A stretch of 64,000 bases of DNA from Mycolicibacterium cosmeticum (GCA_016197365.1 JACPVS010000021.1:310001-374000), one strand, 5' to 3'; shown: positions 24,929 to 38,921, numbered from the stretch's first letter. Notes: a model not told the origin generated them from the sequence alone. Numbers and translations: made by a program.

Positions 24929-25856
24929 GCCTGAATCCGGTACCGACAGACCCGCCCTGGACGCCATCCTGCAAAAGGTACTGGACGCGGTGCCGTTCCA
25001 ATTGACGATGGACGGCGGCCCCGAGGCGGCCCGGGAACGGTTCAATGCCCTGCCGCGCCACCCGGTGCACCAGGACCTGCGTGTCGAGGATCGCACCATC
25101 GAGGGCGTTCCGGTCCGGATCTACTGGCCGCAAACCGACGACCCAACCCCGCCGGTACTTCTCTTCTTCCACGGCGGCGGCTGGGTCGTCGGCGATCTGG
25201 ACAGCTACGACGGCACCGCCCGCGAACACGCCGTCGGGGCGGGCGCGGTGGTGGTGTCGGTGGACTACCGGCTGGCTCCCGAGCACGTGTACCCAGCCGC
25301 TGTCGACGACGTCTGGGCGGTGACACAGTGGGTGGCCGCCCACGCCGGCGAGCTCGGTGCCGATCCGGAACGCCTTGCGGTGGCCGGTGATTCGGCTGGT
25401 GGGAATCTGGCGGCCGTGGTGGCGCTGCTGGCCCGCGATGCCGGACTGCCCCTGCGGTCGCAGCTGCTGTGGTACCCCGCGACCACATGGGACACCTCGC
25501 TGCCGTCGTTCCGTGAGAACGCCGACGCCCCCGTCCTCGGTCGCGGCGACGTCGGCAGCTTCTCACTGCTGTACGCCGGGGACGCGGACCTGCGAAACCC
25601 GCCGGCCACCCTGGTGCCGGCCCGCGCCGAGTCGCTCGAGAAGGTCGCGCCGGCCTACATCGCGGTCGCGGGCTACGACCCGCTGCGGGACGACGGCGTC
25701 CGGTTCGGCGAGCTGCTGACGGCCGCGGGCGTGCCCGCCGAGGTGCACAAAGCCGACACCCTGGTGCACGGCTACCTCGGTTATTACGGGGTGGTCCCGG
25801 CCGCGACCGAGGCCGTCGACCGTGGGTTGGCTGCGCTGCGGGCCGCGTTAGCCTGA
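24927..25856 (+). CDS. HSL-family esterase/lipase (LipI-like)
   Basis: 309 residues, alpha/beta hydrolase of the hormone-sensitive lipase group. Oxyanion HGGGW at about residues 82-86, nucleophile elbow GDSAGG at about 153-158, acid in YDPLRDDG (about 250) and histidine in LVHGY (about 280). No signal peptide, so cytoplasmic. It begins at an ATG sharing the palindrome CATG with the divergent YhhN gene, and is three bases before a second homologous esterase. By position it corresponds to Rv1400c (lipI). Substrates probably short to medium acyl esters. Confidence 0.9.
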   Translation: MPESGTDRPALDAILQKVLDAVPFQLTMDGGPEAARERFNALPRHPVHQDLRVEDRTIEGVPVRIYWPQTDDPTPPVLLFFHGGGWVVGDLDSYDGTAREHAVGAGAVVVSVDYRLAPEHVYPAAVDDVWAVTQWVAAHAGELGADPERLAVAGDSAGGNLAAVVALLARDAGLPLRSQLLWYPATTWDTSLPSFRENADAPVLGRGDVGSFSLLYAGDADLRNPPATLVPARAESLEKVAPAYIAVAGYDPLRDDGVRFGELLTAAGVPAEVHKADTLVHGYLGYYGVVPAATEAVDRGLAALRAALA

Positions 25857-25859
25857 ATC

Positions 25860-26807
25860 ATGACCGCCTCCCCAGAGATCCGGCCCGTCGATCCCAATCT
25901 CAAAGCGTTGCTGGATGCCGTCCCCATGGAATTCACCCAGGAAGACGGCGTGGAGGTGGCCCGCGAACGCCTGCGCAAGGTTCGTCCGCCCGCCGAGATG
26001 CTGCCGCAGCTGCGCATCGAGGAACACACGGCGGGCGACGTCCCGGTGCGGATCTACTGGCCTCCGGTCGACAAGCACGACGGCCTGCCCGTCGTCGTCT
26101 ACTACCACGGCGGCGGCTGGGCGATCGGCGACCTGGACACCCACGATCATGTGGCCCGCGCCCACGCGGTCGGCGCCGAGGCCATCGTGGTGTCGGTGGA
26201 CTACCGGCTGGCACCCGAGCATCCCTTCCCCGCCGGCGTCGAGGATGCCTGGACGGCGTTGCGCTGGGTGGGTGGGCATGCCACCGAACTCGGTGGCGAC
26301 CCGGCCCGCATCGCGGTGGCCGGCGACTCGGCAGGCGGCAACCTGTCCGCGGTGATGGCGTTGCGGGCCCGCGACGCAGGCGGTCCGCCGCTGGTGTTCC
26401 AGCTGCTCTGGTACCCGGTCGCCGTCGGTGACCGCAATGCCCCGTCGTTCCATGAGAACGCCGATGCCTACATCCTCAACCAGGCGGTCAGCGACGCGTT
26501 CATGAATTGGTACCTACCCGGATTCGATCTCGACAATCCTGGCGCGCTGCCCACCGACGTGGCGCCGGCCAATGCCGCCTCACTGGCCGGTCTGCCACCG
26601 GCATTCATCGGCACCGCCGGCCATGACCCGCTGCGTGACGACGGCGGGAAGTACGCCGAATTGCTCACCGCCGCAGGAGTATCCGTGCAATACAGCAACG
26701 AACCATCGATGGTCCACGGCTATGTGAGCCTGGCGCTGGCCTCACCGGCGGCGACCGAGGCCACCGAACGCGGACTGGCCGCGCTGCGGGCAGCGTTGCA
26801 TCCATGA
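25860..26807 (+). CDS. HSL-family esterase/lipase (LipH-like)
   Basis: 315 residues, a close paralogue of the preceding esterase (same HGGGW about 83-87, GDSAGG about 154-159, DPLRDDG aspartate about 254, VHGY histidine about 286), pointing to tandem duplication. No signal peptide. Its stop overlaps the start of the following monooxygenase by 4 bases (ATGA), so the three genes form one transcription and translation unit. By position it corresponds to Rv1399c (lipH). Confidence 0.9.
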   Translation: MTASPEIRPVDPNLKALLDAVPMEFTQEDGVEVARERLRKVRPPAEMLPQLRIEEHTAGDVPVRIYWPPVDKHDGLPVVVYYHGGGWAIGDLDTHDHVARAHAVGAEAIVVSVDYRLAPEHPFPAGVEDAWTALRWVGGHATELGGDPARIAVAGDSAGGNLSAVMALRARDAGGPPLVFQLLWYPVAVGDRNAPSFHENADAYILNQAVSDAFMNWYLPGFDLDNPGALPTDVAPANAASLAGLPPAFIGTAGHDPLRDDGGKYAELLTAAGVSVQYSNEPSMVHGYVSLALASPAATEATERGLAALRAALHP

Positions 26808-28324
26808 CCGAGCCGCAGTTCCACACCCTGATCGTCGGTGCCGGGTTCTCCGGCATCGGTGCCGCGATCAAGCTCGACGAGGCCGGACTGCCGGACTATC
26901 TGATCGTCGAGGCAGCCTCCGAAGCCGGGGGAACCTGGTACTGGAACACCTATCCCGGTATCGCAGTGGATATCCCGTCGTTCTCCTACCAGTTCTCCTT
27001 CGAGCAGAGTCCGGAGTGGTCACGCACCTACGCGCCGGGCCACGAACTGAAGGCTTACGCCGACCACTGCGTCGCCAAGTATGGGATCGACCGCAAGATC
27101 CGGTACCGCACAGAGGTCACCGGCGCGGTGTTCGACGACGCCGCGAACCTCTGGCGGGTCAGCACCGACACCGGCACCATCACCGCGCGCCATCTGATCA
27201 ATGCCGCCGGGGTGCTCAACGTCCCCAAACTGCCCGACATCGACGGCATCGAGACATTCGCGGGCACCACACTGCACACCGCGCGCTGGGACCATGACGC
27301 CGACCTGACCGGTAAACGGGTCGCCGTCATCGGCACCGGCGCCTCGGCCGTGCAACTGATCCCCGAGATCGCCCCGATTGTCAAGCAGCTCACGGTGTTC
27401 CAGCGCACCCCCATCTGGTGCTTCCCCAAGTTCGACGTGCCGCTGCCCGCCGCGGCCCGGTGGGCGATGCGACTGCCCGGCGGCAAAGCGGTGCAACGAG
27501 CGCTCAGCCAGAGCTACGTCGAGGTGACCTTCCCGCTGTCGGCGCAGTACCACGGCATCTTCCCGCTGGCCAAGGGCGCCGAGGTGCTGGGCCGCAACTA
27601 CCTGCGCCGTGAGGTCCGCGACCCGGTCCTGCGGGACAAGCTGACCCCGCGCTACGCGGTCGGCTGCAAACGGCCCGCGTTCCACAACAGCTACCTGTCC
27701 ACCTTCAACCGAGACAACGTGTCTCTGGTGACCGACCCCATCGCCGGCGTGACACCCGCGGGGGTCACGACCACCGACGGCGTCACCCACGAGGTCGACA
27801 TCCTGGTGTTGGCAACGGGTTTCAAGGTGATGGACGTCGACTCGGGCACCTTCGCCCTGATCGGATCCGGCGGGCAGTCGCTGGCCGAGTTCTGGTCGGC
27901 ACACCGCATGCAGGCCTACGAGGGGGTCAGCGTGCCCGGCTTCCCGAACTTCTTCAACGTCTGCGGGCCATACGGCTACGTCGGCTCGTCGTTCTTCGCA
28001 CTCATCGAAACCCAGACCCACCACATCGTGCGCTGCCTGAGCCGGGCCCAGCGCGACGGCGCGACCCGCATCGAGGTGCGCCGCGACGCCAACAACCGGT
28101 ACTTCGCGGAGATGATGCGCAAGCGGCATCGCCAGATCTTCTGGCAGGACAGTTGTGCCGCGGCCAACAGTTACTACTTCGACAGCAACGGCGATGTGCC
28201 GCTGCGGCCGGCCAGTACGCCCGAGGCGTACTGGCGCAGCCGCCGCTTCCCGCTCGAGGATTACCTGTTCTCGTCAAGCTCCAACGGTTCGCCGGCAGAC
28301 AGAGAATCCCGCTTTCTCGGGTGA
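26804..28324 (+). CDS. FAD-dependent Baeyer-Villiger-type monooxygenase
   Basis: 506 residues. Two dinucleotide folds are visible: GAGFSG (residues 12-17, FAD) and GTGASA (about 177-182, NADPH). Between them is FAGTTLHTARWD (about 152-163), which fits the Baeyer-Villiger fingerprint FxGxxxHxxxW(P/D). Such enzymes insert oxygen next to a ketone to give an ester or lactone. The two esterases encoded directly upstream in the same operon could hydrolyse that product. Homologue of Rv1393c. Native ketone not predictable. Confidence 0.88.
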   Translation: MTEPQFHTLIVGAGFSGIGAAIKLDEAGLPDYLIVEAASEAGGTWYWNTYPGIAVDIPSFSYQFSFEQSPEWSRTYAPGHELKAYADHCVAKYGIDRKIRYRTEVTGAVFDDAANLWRVSTDTGTITARHLINAAGVLNVPKLPDIDGIETFAGTTLHTARWDHDADLTGKRVAVIGTGASAVQLIPEIAPIVKQLTVFQRTPIWCFPKFDVPLPAAARWAMRLPGGKAVQRALSQSYVEVTFPLSAQYHGIFPLAKGAEVLGRNYLRREVRDPVLRDKLTPRYAVGCKRPAFHNSYLSTFNRDNVSLVTDPIAGVTPAGVTTTDGVTHEVDILVLATGFKVMDVDSGTFALIGSGGQSLAEFWSAHRMQAYEGVSVPGFPNFFNVCGPYGYVGSSFFALIETQTHHIVRCLSRAQRDGATRIEVRRDANNRYFAEMMRKRHRQIFWQDSCAAANSYYFDSNGDVPLRPASTPEAYWRSRRFPLEDYLFSSSSNGSPADRESRFLG

Positions 28325-28338
28325 GAAAGCGGGACTCT
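28303..28338. terminator. Bidirectional hairpin between monooxygenase and metK
   Basis: Inverted repeat with 16-base arms (28303-28318 and 28323-28338, one mismatch) and a 4-base loop. It overlaps the 3' end of the monooxygenase and lies 26 bases beyond the convergent metK stop, so it can terminate both. Confidence 0.75.
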
Positions 28339-28363
28339 GCGCCTGTTCGCGGTACGAAGTGGG

Positions 28364-29572
<1,209 letters not shown>

Positions 29573-29602
29573 AGTGCATCCTCCAAGTAGTTAGGTGGTC
29601 GA

Positions 29603-29629
29603 ATCATAGCCAAGCTCATAGGCAGCCAA
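29603..29629 (-). promoter_or_regulatory. Putative metK promoter
   Basis: On the minus strand TTGGCT (29629-29624) and TATGAT (29608-29603) are separated by 15 bases, about 30 bases before the metK GTG. The spacing is slightly short for a sigma-A promoter, but the -10 is strong. Confidence 0.45.
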
Positions 29630-29675
29630 CCCCGCGCTACCTGGTTCACGCAACCCTTACCCGCAGCGTGATGGG

Positions 29676-30914
29676 TCACGACGTCAGGACGGCCCCGATC
29701 GCGTCCACGATACGGCTGGCCATCAAAGTCTTCGACCCGTGCGGCAGAGCCGACTCAGCGCCATCGGCGGCCAGCAACCACCCGGTGTTGTCGTCGACTT
29801 CGAAGGCCTTACCGTCGCCGACGGCGTTGACCACCAGCAGATCGCAGCCCTTGCGCTTCAGCTTGGCGCGGGCATGGAAGAGCACGTCCCCGTTCGCGTC
29901 GCCGGTCTCGGCCGCGAATCCCACGATGACCTTCATGTTGGGCAGCTGTCCTTCGGCGCGTGCCCGTACCGTTCCGGCGAGCACATCGTCGTTGCGCACC
30001 AGGTCGATCGAGCTGGGCTCGCCCGCGCCGCCCTTCTTGATCTTGGCGGTGGCCACCTGGGTCGGCCGGAAATCGGCGACCGCCGCGGCCATCACCAGCA
30101 CCGCAGCATCGGGAGCGTGTTTGGACACCGCGTCGCGCAGCTGCGCGGCCGAGCCGATGTGCACGACGTGCACACCCGCCGGGTCGATCAGGCCCGCGGT
30201 GTTCCCGGCGATGAGGGTGACATCGGCGCCGCGCTGGGCGAGCACCCGTGCCATGGCGTAGCCCTGTTTCCCGGAACTGCGGTTGCCGATGAACCGGACC
30301 GGATCCAGCGCTTCGCGCGTCCCGCCCGCGGTCACCAGGACCTTCACGCCCGCCAGGTCGTAGGGCAGGGCGTCGGTGCGCTCCAGGAGCAAACCCGCCA
30401 GGGTGGTGATTTCCTCGGCCTCGGGCAGTCGTCCCGGTCCGGTGTCGGCGCCGGTGAGCCGCCCGGAGGCCGGTTCCAGCACGATGGATCCGCGGCGGCG
30501 CAGCGTGGCGACATTGTCGACGGTGGCCGGGTGGTACCACATCTCGGTGTGCATGGCCGGGGCGAAGAGCACCGGACAGCGCGCGGTCAGCAGCGTCGCG
30601 GTCAGCAGGTCGTCGGCGCGGCCGGCGACGGCACGCGCCAGCAGGTCGGCCGTGGCGGGGGCCACCACCACCAGATCGGCCTCCTGGCCGATCCGGACGT
30701 GCGGCACCTCGTCGACGTTCTGGAAGACACCGGTGTGCACCGGGTTGCCCGACAGCGCCTCGAACGTGGCGGCACCGACAAATTTGAGGGCCGACTCGGT
30801 GGGGACGACCCGGACGGAGTGTCCTGCCTCGGTGAGCTGGCGGACGACCGTGCACGCCTTGTAGGCGGCGATACCGCCGGCGACGCCGACGACGATGCGC
30901 TTACGGTCGGCCAT
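29676..30914 (-). CDS. coaBC: Bifunctional CoaBC (phosphopantothenoylcysteine synthase/decarboxylase)
   Basis: 412 residues (dfp). N-terminal flavin-dependent CoaC domain: GVAGGIAAYKACTVVRQL, the HVRIGQEADLVVVAPATA histidine, and PAMHTEMW. C-terminal CoaB domain: VLVTAGGTREALDPVRFIGNRSSGK (split by one loop), AAVADFRP and the KIKK lysines. Converts 4'-phosphopantothenate to 4'-phosphopantetheine for coenzyme A. Twelve bases after the rpoZ stop and followed by metK, as in M. tuberculosis. Confidence 0.96.
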   Translation of the reverse strand: MADRKRIVVGVAGGIAAYKACTVVRQLTEAGHSVRVVPTESALKFVGAATFEALSGNPVHTGVFQNVDEVPHVRIGQEADLVVVAPATADLLARAVAGRADDLLTATLLTARCPVLFAPAMHTEMWYHPATVDNVATLRRRGSIVLEPASGRLTGADTGPGRLPEAEEITTLAGLLLERTDALPYDLAGVKVLVTAGGTREALDPVRFIGNRSSGKQGYAMARVLAQRGADVTLIAGNTAGLIDPAGVHVVHIGSAAQLRDAVSKHAPDAAVLVMAAAVADFRPTQVATAKIKKGGAGEPSSIDLVRNDDVLAGTVRARAEGQLPNMKVIVGFAAETGDANGDVLFHARAKLKRKGCDLLVVNAVGDGKAFEVDDNTGWLLAADGAESALPHGSKTLMASRIVDAIGAVLTS

Positions 30915-30926
30915 CAGCGCGGGGGC

Positions 30927-31220
30927 CTAGCCCTCGCCACCCTCGGTGTGCTCCAGCAGATCGCCGTGGATCTCGCGCATCGCGATGGACAGCGGCTTCT
31001 CCTGCAGGCCCGGCTCGACCAGCGGGCCGACGTACTCAAGGATGCCGTCGCCGAGCTGGTTGTAGTAGTCGTTGATCTGGCGGGCACGCTTGGCGGCGTA
31101 GATGACCAGCGCGTACTTGCTGGACGCGCGATCGAGCAGTTCGTCGATGGGCGGGTTGGTGATGCCCAGCGGCGTGTCATAGGCGTTGGCGGCGTCGAGG
31201 TTCTCGACAGGCGTGCTCAC
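30927..31220 (-). CDS. rpoZ: RNA polymerase omega subunit
   Basis: 97 residues. PPIDELLDRASSKYALVIYAAKRARQIND contains the omega family core (YALVxxxAKRARQ). It assists assembly and stability of the beta' subunit. GTG start with GGGAG nine bases upstream. Between gmk and coaBC, in the conserved gmk-rpoZ-coaBC-metK order. A GATAGT -10-like box occurs in the 77-base gap after gmk. Confidence 0.96.
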   Translation of the reverse strand: MSTPVENLDAANAYDTPLGITNPPIDELLDRASSKYALVIYAAKRARQINDYYNQLGDGILEYVGPLVEPGLQEKPLSIAMREIHGDLLEHTEGGEG

Positions 31221-31297
31221 GAAGGTTCTCCCGGAGTGTTTTAAGTGTTAAAGAAGACGCAGTTGATGCTGTTGAGGCAACTATCGGATCGAACCGG

Positions 31298-31876
31298 CTA
31301 GCGGACCACCAGCAAGGATACCAATTCCGCGCACGCCGACTCCAATTGACTGTTGACGACCACCACATCGAAGTCCGGCTGGGCGGCCAGTTCGGCTCGC
31401 GCCGTGGCCAATCGTCTGGCCTGTACCTCGGCGGTTTCGGTGCCCCGACCGATGAGCCGTTCCTCCAGCGCCTCCCAGCTGGGTGGCGCGAGGAACACGG
31501 AGATCACCTCGGGCATCGCGGCTTTGACGGCCCGGGCACCGGCCAGATCGACCTCGATGAGGACCGGCACACCGGCCTCGGTCGCCTCGCGGACGGGGCC
31601 CGCGGGGGTTCCGGAGCGGTGCAGTCCGCCGTGGATGTCGGCCCATTCGAGCAGTTCGCCGGCGTCGATCAGGCGCTGGAATTCGCTCGCGGAGACAAAG
31701 CGGTAGTCGACGCCGTCGACCTCACCGGGCCGCGGCGCGCGTGTCGTGGCGGACACGCTGAAATGCAGGTCGGGAATCCTGTCGCGCAGACAGCGCACGA
31801 CAGTGGACTTCCCGACGGCGGATGGGCCGGACAGCACTACAACAGCAGCCTTGTCCGGCCCATCACCAGTCTTCAC
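31298..31876 (-). CDS. gmk: Guanylate kinase
   Basis: 192 residues from GTG 31876. P-loop GPSAVGKST (about residues 17-25), SATTRAPRPGEVDGVDYRF GMP-binding segment, and LLEWADIHGGLHRSGTP. Phosphorylates GMP to GDP. The start is not certain: no strong ribosome site precedes the GTG, which lies 16 bases after the mIHF stop, but no ATG is available before the P-loop. Coupled to mihF upstream. Confidence 0.95.
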   Translation of the reverse strand: MKTGDGPDKAAVVVLSGPSAVGKSTVVRCLRDRIPDLHFSVSATTRAPRPGEVDGVDYRFVSASEFQRLIDAGELLEWADIHGGLHRSGTPAGPVREATEAGVPVLIEVDLAGARAVKAAMPEVISVFLAPPSWEALEERLIGRGTETAEVQARRLATARAELAAQPDFDVVVVNSQLESACAELVSLLVVR

Positions 31877-31892
31877 TTGTGGGTGGTGCTTT

Positions 31893-32216
31893 TTAGTCGG
31901 CGGTGAAGTCGAACTTCTCCAGGAGGGCCTTGCGCTGGCGATCACCGAGGCCGCGCAGGCGGCGGGTCGGAGCGATCTCCAGTTCGGTCATGATCTCCTG
32001 GGCCTTGACCTTGCCGACCTTGGGCAGAGCCTCCAGAAGTGCGGAGACCTTCATCTTGCCCAAGACCTCATCGGTCTCGGCGTCCTTCAATACCTGCTTG
32101 AGGTTGGTGCCGCCACGCTTCAGCCGATCTTTGAGCTCGGCTCGCGCTCGACGTGCGGCAGCAGCCTTCTCCAACGCTGCCGCGCGCTGTTCGTCGGTCA
32201 ACTGGGGAAGGGCCAC
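31893..32216 (-). CDS. mihF: Mycobacterial integration host factor
   Basis: 107 residues. Basic N-terminal helix rich in Ala/Arg/Lys (EKAAAARRARAELKDRLKRG), then a helix-two-turns-helix-like segment with LPKVGKVKAQEIMTELEI and RRLRGLGDRQRKALLEKF, matching mIHF (Rv1388). It is an essential actinobacterial nucleoid protein that bends DNA and was found as the host factor for phage L5 integration. GTG start with GGAGGA six bases upstream. Confidence 0.96.
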   Translation of the reverse strand: MALPQLTDEQRAAALEKAAAARRARAELKDRLKRGGTNLKQVLKDAETDEVLGKMKVSALLEALPKVGKVKAQEIMTELEIAPTRRLRGLGDRQRKALLEKFDFTAD

Positions 32217-32615
32217 GGGGTTCCTCCGTCTCTTGCCATCTGTTGTTTCATCACGGCTGGATCACGTAACCAGCCAGCGACGACGACCGTACCCACGCAT
32301 CCTGACGAAAGCTAACCCCACCCCCGGCTTATGGGGCCAAAAGGCCAGCGTGTAGGGCGCGCGCGGGATCTTGCGCGCCTTCGCCGCCCCTGCATCCGGC
32401 AACCGGCGCAACACCGCCCCTGCACGTCGTCTACCTGCATATCCAGGGCTTTTCGCGTTACGGGGGCGCCATCACGTGTTCACCGGGCCGGAGCACCGCC
32501 GTCGCCCATCCCGCGTTTATGGCGGTCAGATAAGAAATTCTTGCTGGTCACGGCGTGTCGGCGTGTCGGACTTGTCCAGCGCCCTCCTGCGGGGGCGACC
32601 GGTACGTTCATTCCG
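32217..32615. other. Intergenic region between mihF and the DUF2330 gene
   Basis: About 400 bases with no gene I can support. It contains a GGCTGG-N9-CCAGCC inverted repeat (32255-32275) in the mihF leader and a GGCGCGC-N10-GCGCGCC hairpin (32356-32379). The region must hold the divergent promoters of mihF and the DUF2330 gene. In M. tuberculosis this spot carries PE15/PPE20; I see no remnant of them. Confidence 0.5.
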
Positions 32616-33659
32616 ATGTCTGGGGGTTACCGGGCGGTATGGGCCGCCATGCTGCTGCTGGCCGCGCTGGTGGTGAACGCGGCGGCTCCCGCGTGGGCCT
32701 GCGGTTGCGGCGCGTACATCCCGGATCGGGGCGGAGCCGCGGTCGTCGACGAGCGCGCACTGATCTCTTGGGACGGCTCGCGGGAGGACATCCTGATGTC
32801 GTTCGGCGTGACGGGCAGCTCCGAACGGGCCGCGTGGGTGATGCCCGTGCCGTCGGCCGCGAAGGTCGATCTGGGCGACATGGCGGTCTTCGCCGAGCTG
32901 GCCCGCCGCACCGCCCCACGCATCGAGTACCGCGACAGCTGGTGGCCGACCTTCGACTGGCTGCGCCAGGGCACGTCGGCGACGCTGGACACCGCGGGCG
33001 CCCGACCCGGGGCCGGGGTGAACGTGCTGTCCACCCAGCGCATCGGCCCGTTCGACGTGACGCGTCTGCGTGGCGACGACCCGGCCGCGCTGGCCGAGTG
33101 GCTGGCAGGCAAGGGGTTCCCGCACCCTGCAGGCCTCGACGCCAACCTCGCGCCCTATGTGGCCGACGGCTGGGAGATCGTCGCGATCCAGCTGGCCGCG
33201 GACGATCCGGCGGCAGCGCTGTCGGGGACCCTGCAGCCGCTGCGGCTGTCCTTCGCCTCCGACGAGGCGATCTACCCGATGCGACTGTCCCGGTCGGCCA
33301 CCGCGCCCCAGAACGTGGACCTCTACGTGCTCGCCGAACACCGGATGGACCCCAGCCGGCTTCCGGTCAGCGGCAACGCGCCGTCGCTGCAGTTCGCCGG
33401 GCGGGTGGACGCACCCGTCTTGGCTCCGTACTCGGGCGGCGGGCACTACCTGACCCGATGGACCAATCATCTGGGCACGCCCGCCGACATCGACGCCGAC
33501 TACGTCTTCACCCGTGCCGAATCCGACACCGACCACCACCAGGTGATCCTGCGCACGCGCAACCGCGGTGACATCACCGGTGTCGCATTGCTCGGTGTGA
33601 TCTTCGTGGGCGGCGCGGCCGCGGTCATGTTCGCGGTGCGGCGGCGTCAGGCCAAGTAG
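32616..33659 (+). CDS. DUF2330 secreted/membrane-anchored protein
   Basis: 347 residues from ATG 32616. Signal sequence (about 5-28, LLLAALVVNAAAPAWA) followed directly by CGCGAYIPDRGG, a DUF2330 start with two cysteines; then SWDGSREDILMSFGV, AAWVMPVPSAAKVDLGD, and a C-terminal transmembrane helix (about 322-341) followed by RRRQAK. So it is a type I envelope protein with a large outer domain. Its function is unknown. It is convergent with pyrF, overlapping by 13 bases. Confidence 0.85.
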   Translation: MSGGYRAVWAAMLLLAALVVNAAAPAWACGCGAYIPDRGGAAVVDERALISWDGSREDILMSFGVTGSSERAAWVMPVPSAAKVDLGDMAVFAELARRTAPRIEYRDSWWPTFDWLRQGTSATLDTAGARPGAGVNVLSTQRIGPFDVTRLRGDDPAALAEWLAGKGFPHPAGLDANLAPYVADGWEIVAIQLAADDPAAALSGTLQPLRLSFASDEAIYPMRLSRSATAPQNVDLYVLAEHRMDPSRLPVSGNAPSLQFAGRVDAPVLAPYSGGGHYLTRWTNHLGTPADIDADYVFTRAESDTDHHQVILRTRNRGDITGVALLGVIFVGGAAAVMFAVRRRQAK

Positions 33660-34452
33660 CGCAGGTGGCCCACGGCATCGCGTAGGCGTTCGGCCGCCGC
33701 CCGCACCGCTGCCACATCGGGGCCCGCGCGCAGCACCTCGCGCGACACCGCGGGCAGCACCCTGGTGCCGAGCCTGGCCAGATCCTCGGGGCGGCCGCCC
33801 TGGGCGCCCAGCCCGGGCGCCAGTACCGGGCCGTCGAGCGCACCCAGATCAGGCAGCTCGGTCAGCGTCGCGCCGACGACCACGCCGACCGATCCGGTTG
33901 CGGTCGCGCGGTTCTCGGCCCCTGCGGCGTCGACGATGGACTGGGCGACGGTGCGGCCACCGACGGTAGCGCGCTGCACGCTCGCTCCCTCGGGGTTGGA
34001 GGTGGCCGCCAGCACGAACACTCCCCTGCCGTTGGCGGCGGCGGTGTCCAGCAGCGGGCGCAGCGACTCGAACCCGAGAAACGGCGAGGCCGTCACCGCG
34101 TCCGCGGCCAGCGGCGAGTCACCGGCCCAGGCCTGCGCGTAAGCGGCCATGGTGGAGCCGATGTCGCCGCGTTTGGCGTCGGCCAGCACCAGTACCCCCG
34201 CGGCGCGCAACCCGGCGATGGTCTCCTCCAGCGCCGAAAACCCCGCTGCGCCATAGGCTTCGAAGAACGCTACCTGCGGTTTCACGATCGCGAAACCCGC
34301 GAACGCCTCGACACAGATCTCACTGAAGGCGCGCAGCCCGCTGACGTTCACCGGCAGCCCCCACGCGGTGAGCAGCTCGGCATGCGGGTCGATGCCGGGG
34401 CACAGCGGGCCGCGTGCGGCCACCGCGTCGGCCAGTCGCGACCCGAACGACG

Positions 34453-34456
<4 letters not shown>
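33647..34456 (-). CDS. pyrF: Orotidine 5'-phosphate decarboxylase (actinobacterial type)
   Basis: 269 residues. Catalytic LVLADAKRGDIGSTMAAYA with the Asp-Lys pair (about residues 90-108), CPGIDPH at the N-terminus, and FVLAATSNPEGASVQ. This is the longer, type 2 PyrF found in actinobacteria. Last step of UMP synthesis. GTG overlaps the carB stop as GTGA, so it is the final gene of the pyr operon. Confidence 0.95.
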
Positions 34457-37793
<3,337 letters not shown>

Positions 37794-37794
<1 letters not shown>

Positions 37795-38921
37795 TACTTC
37801 TCCCCCGCGATCAGGTCGATGAACTGGTCGAACAGGTATTCCGCGTCGTGCGGTCCCGCGGCTGCCTCGGGGTGGTACTGCACCGAGAAGGCCCGGCCGT
37901 CAACGAGTTTGATGCCCTCGACGACGCCGTCGTTGGCGCAGGTATGGCTGACGATGCCGCGGCCGAAGGGCGTGTCGAACTCCTCGCCCGCTTCTCCCTC
38001 CAACGCGAACCCGTGGTTCTGCGCGGTCACCGCGACCCGGCCGGTGGCGTGGTCGAGCACCGGGATGTTGATGCCTCGGTGGCCGAAGGTCATCTTGTAG
38101 GTGGATCGGCCCAGTGCCCGGCCCAGGATCTGGTTGCCGAAGCAGATGCCGAACAGCGGTATCCCCGCACCCAGCACCTCGCGGGTGACGGCGACGATGT
38201 GATCGGCGGTGGCCGGGTCACCCGGCCCGTTGGACAGGAAGACTCCGTCGGGATGCAGTTCGGTGATCTCGTCGAATGTGGCCGAGGACGGCAGCACATG
38301 GCTGCGGACGCCGCGGCGGGCGAAGTTACGTGGCGTGTTGGTCTTGATGCCCAGGTCGATGGCGGCGACGGTGAACCGGTGCCCGCCAACGGGTTCCACG
38401 GTGTAGCGGGCATCGGTGGACACCTCGCCGGCCAGGTCCGCGCCCAGCATGGAGGGCTGGCTGCGTACCCGGTCCACCAGGGTGTCGGTATCGGCGAGCG
38501 CCTCGCCGCTGAACACGCCGGCCTTCATCGAACCGGCGGTGCGCAGGTGCCGCACCACCGCGCGGGTGTCGATCCCGGCGATCCCGACGATGCCCTGGCG
38601 CACCAGCTCGTCGTCCAGGGTGCCGGTGGCGCGCCAGTTCGAGGCACGCGGCGAGGGGTCGCGCACCACATAGCCGGCGACCCAGATCTTGTCGCCCTGA
38701 CTTTCGGCGTCCTCACCGTTCCAGCCCGTGTTGCCGATCTGCGGCGCGGTCGCCACCACGATCTGCCGGTGATAGCTCGGGTCCGTCAGGGTCTCCTGAT
38801 AGCCCGACATGCCGGTGGAGAACACCGCCTCGCCGAGCGTCTGCCCGATGGCACCGAACGGTGCACCGGTGAAGACCCGGCCGTCCTCCAGCACCAGAAG
38901 CGCTTTCTCGCTGGACGTCAC
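37794..38921 (-). CDS. carA: Carbamoyl-phosphate synthase small subunit
   Basis: 375 residues from GTG 38921, chosen because AGGAGG lies 5 bases upstream and the GTG overlaps the previous stop (GTGA). Glutamine amidotransferase: FLSNGPGDP, nucleophile in GICFGNQILG (about residues 250-259), and the YHPEA histidine/glutamate near the end. Supplies ammonia to CarB. Confidence 0.97.
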
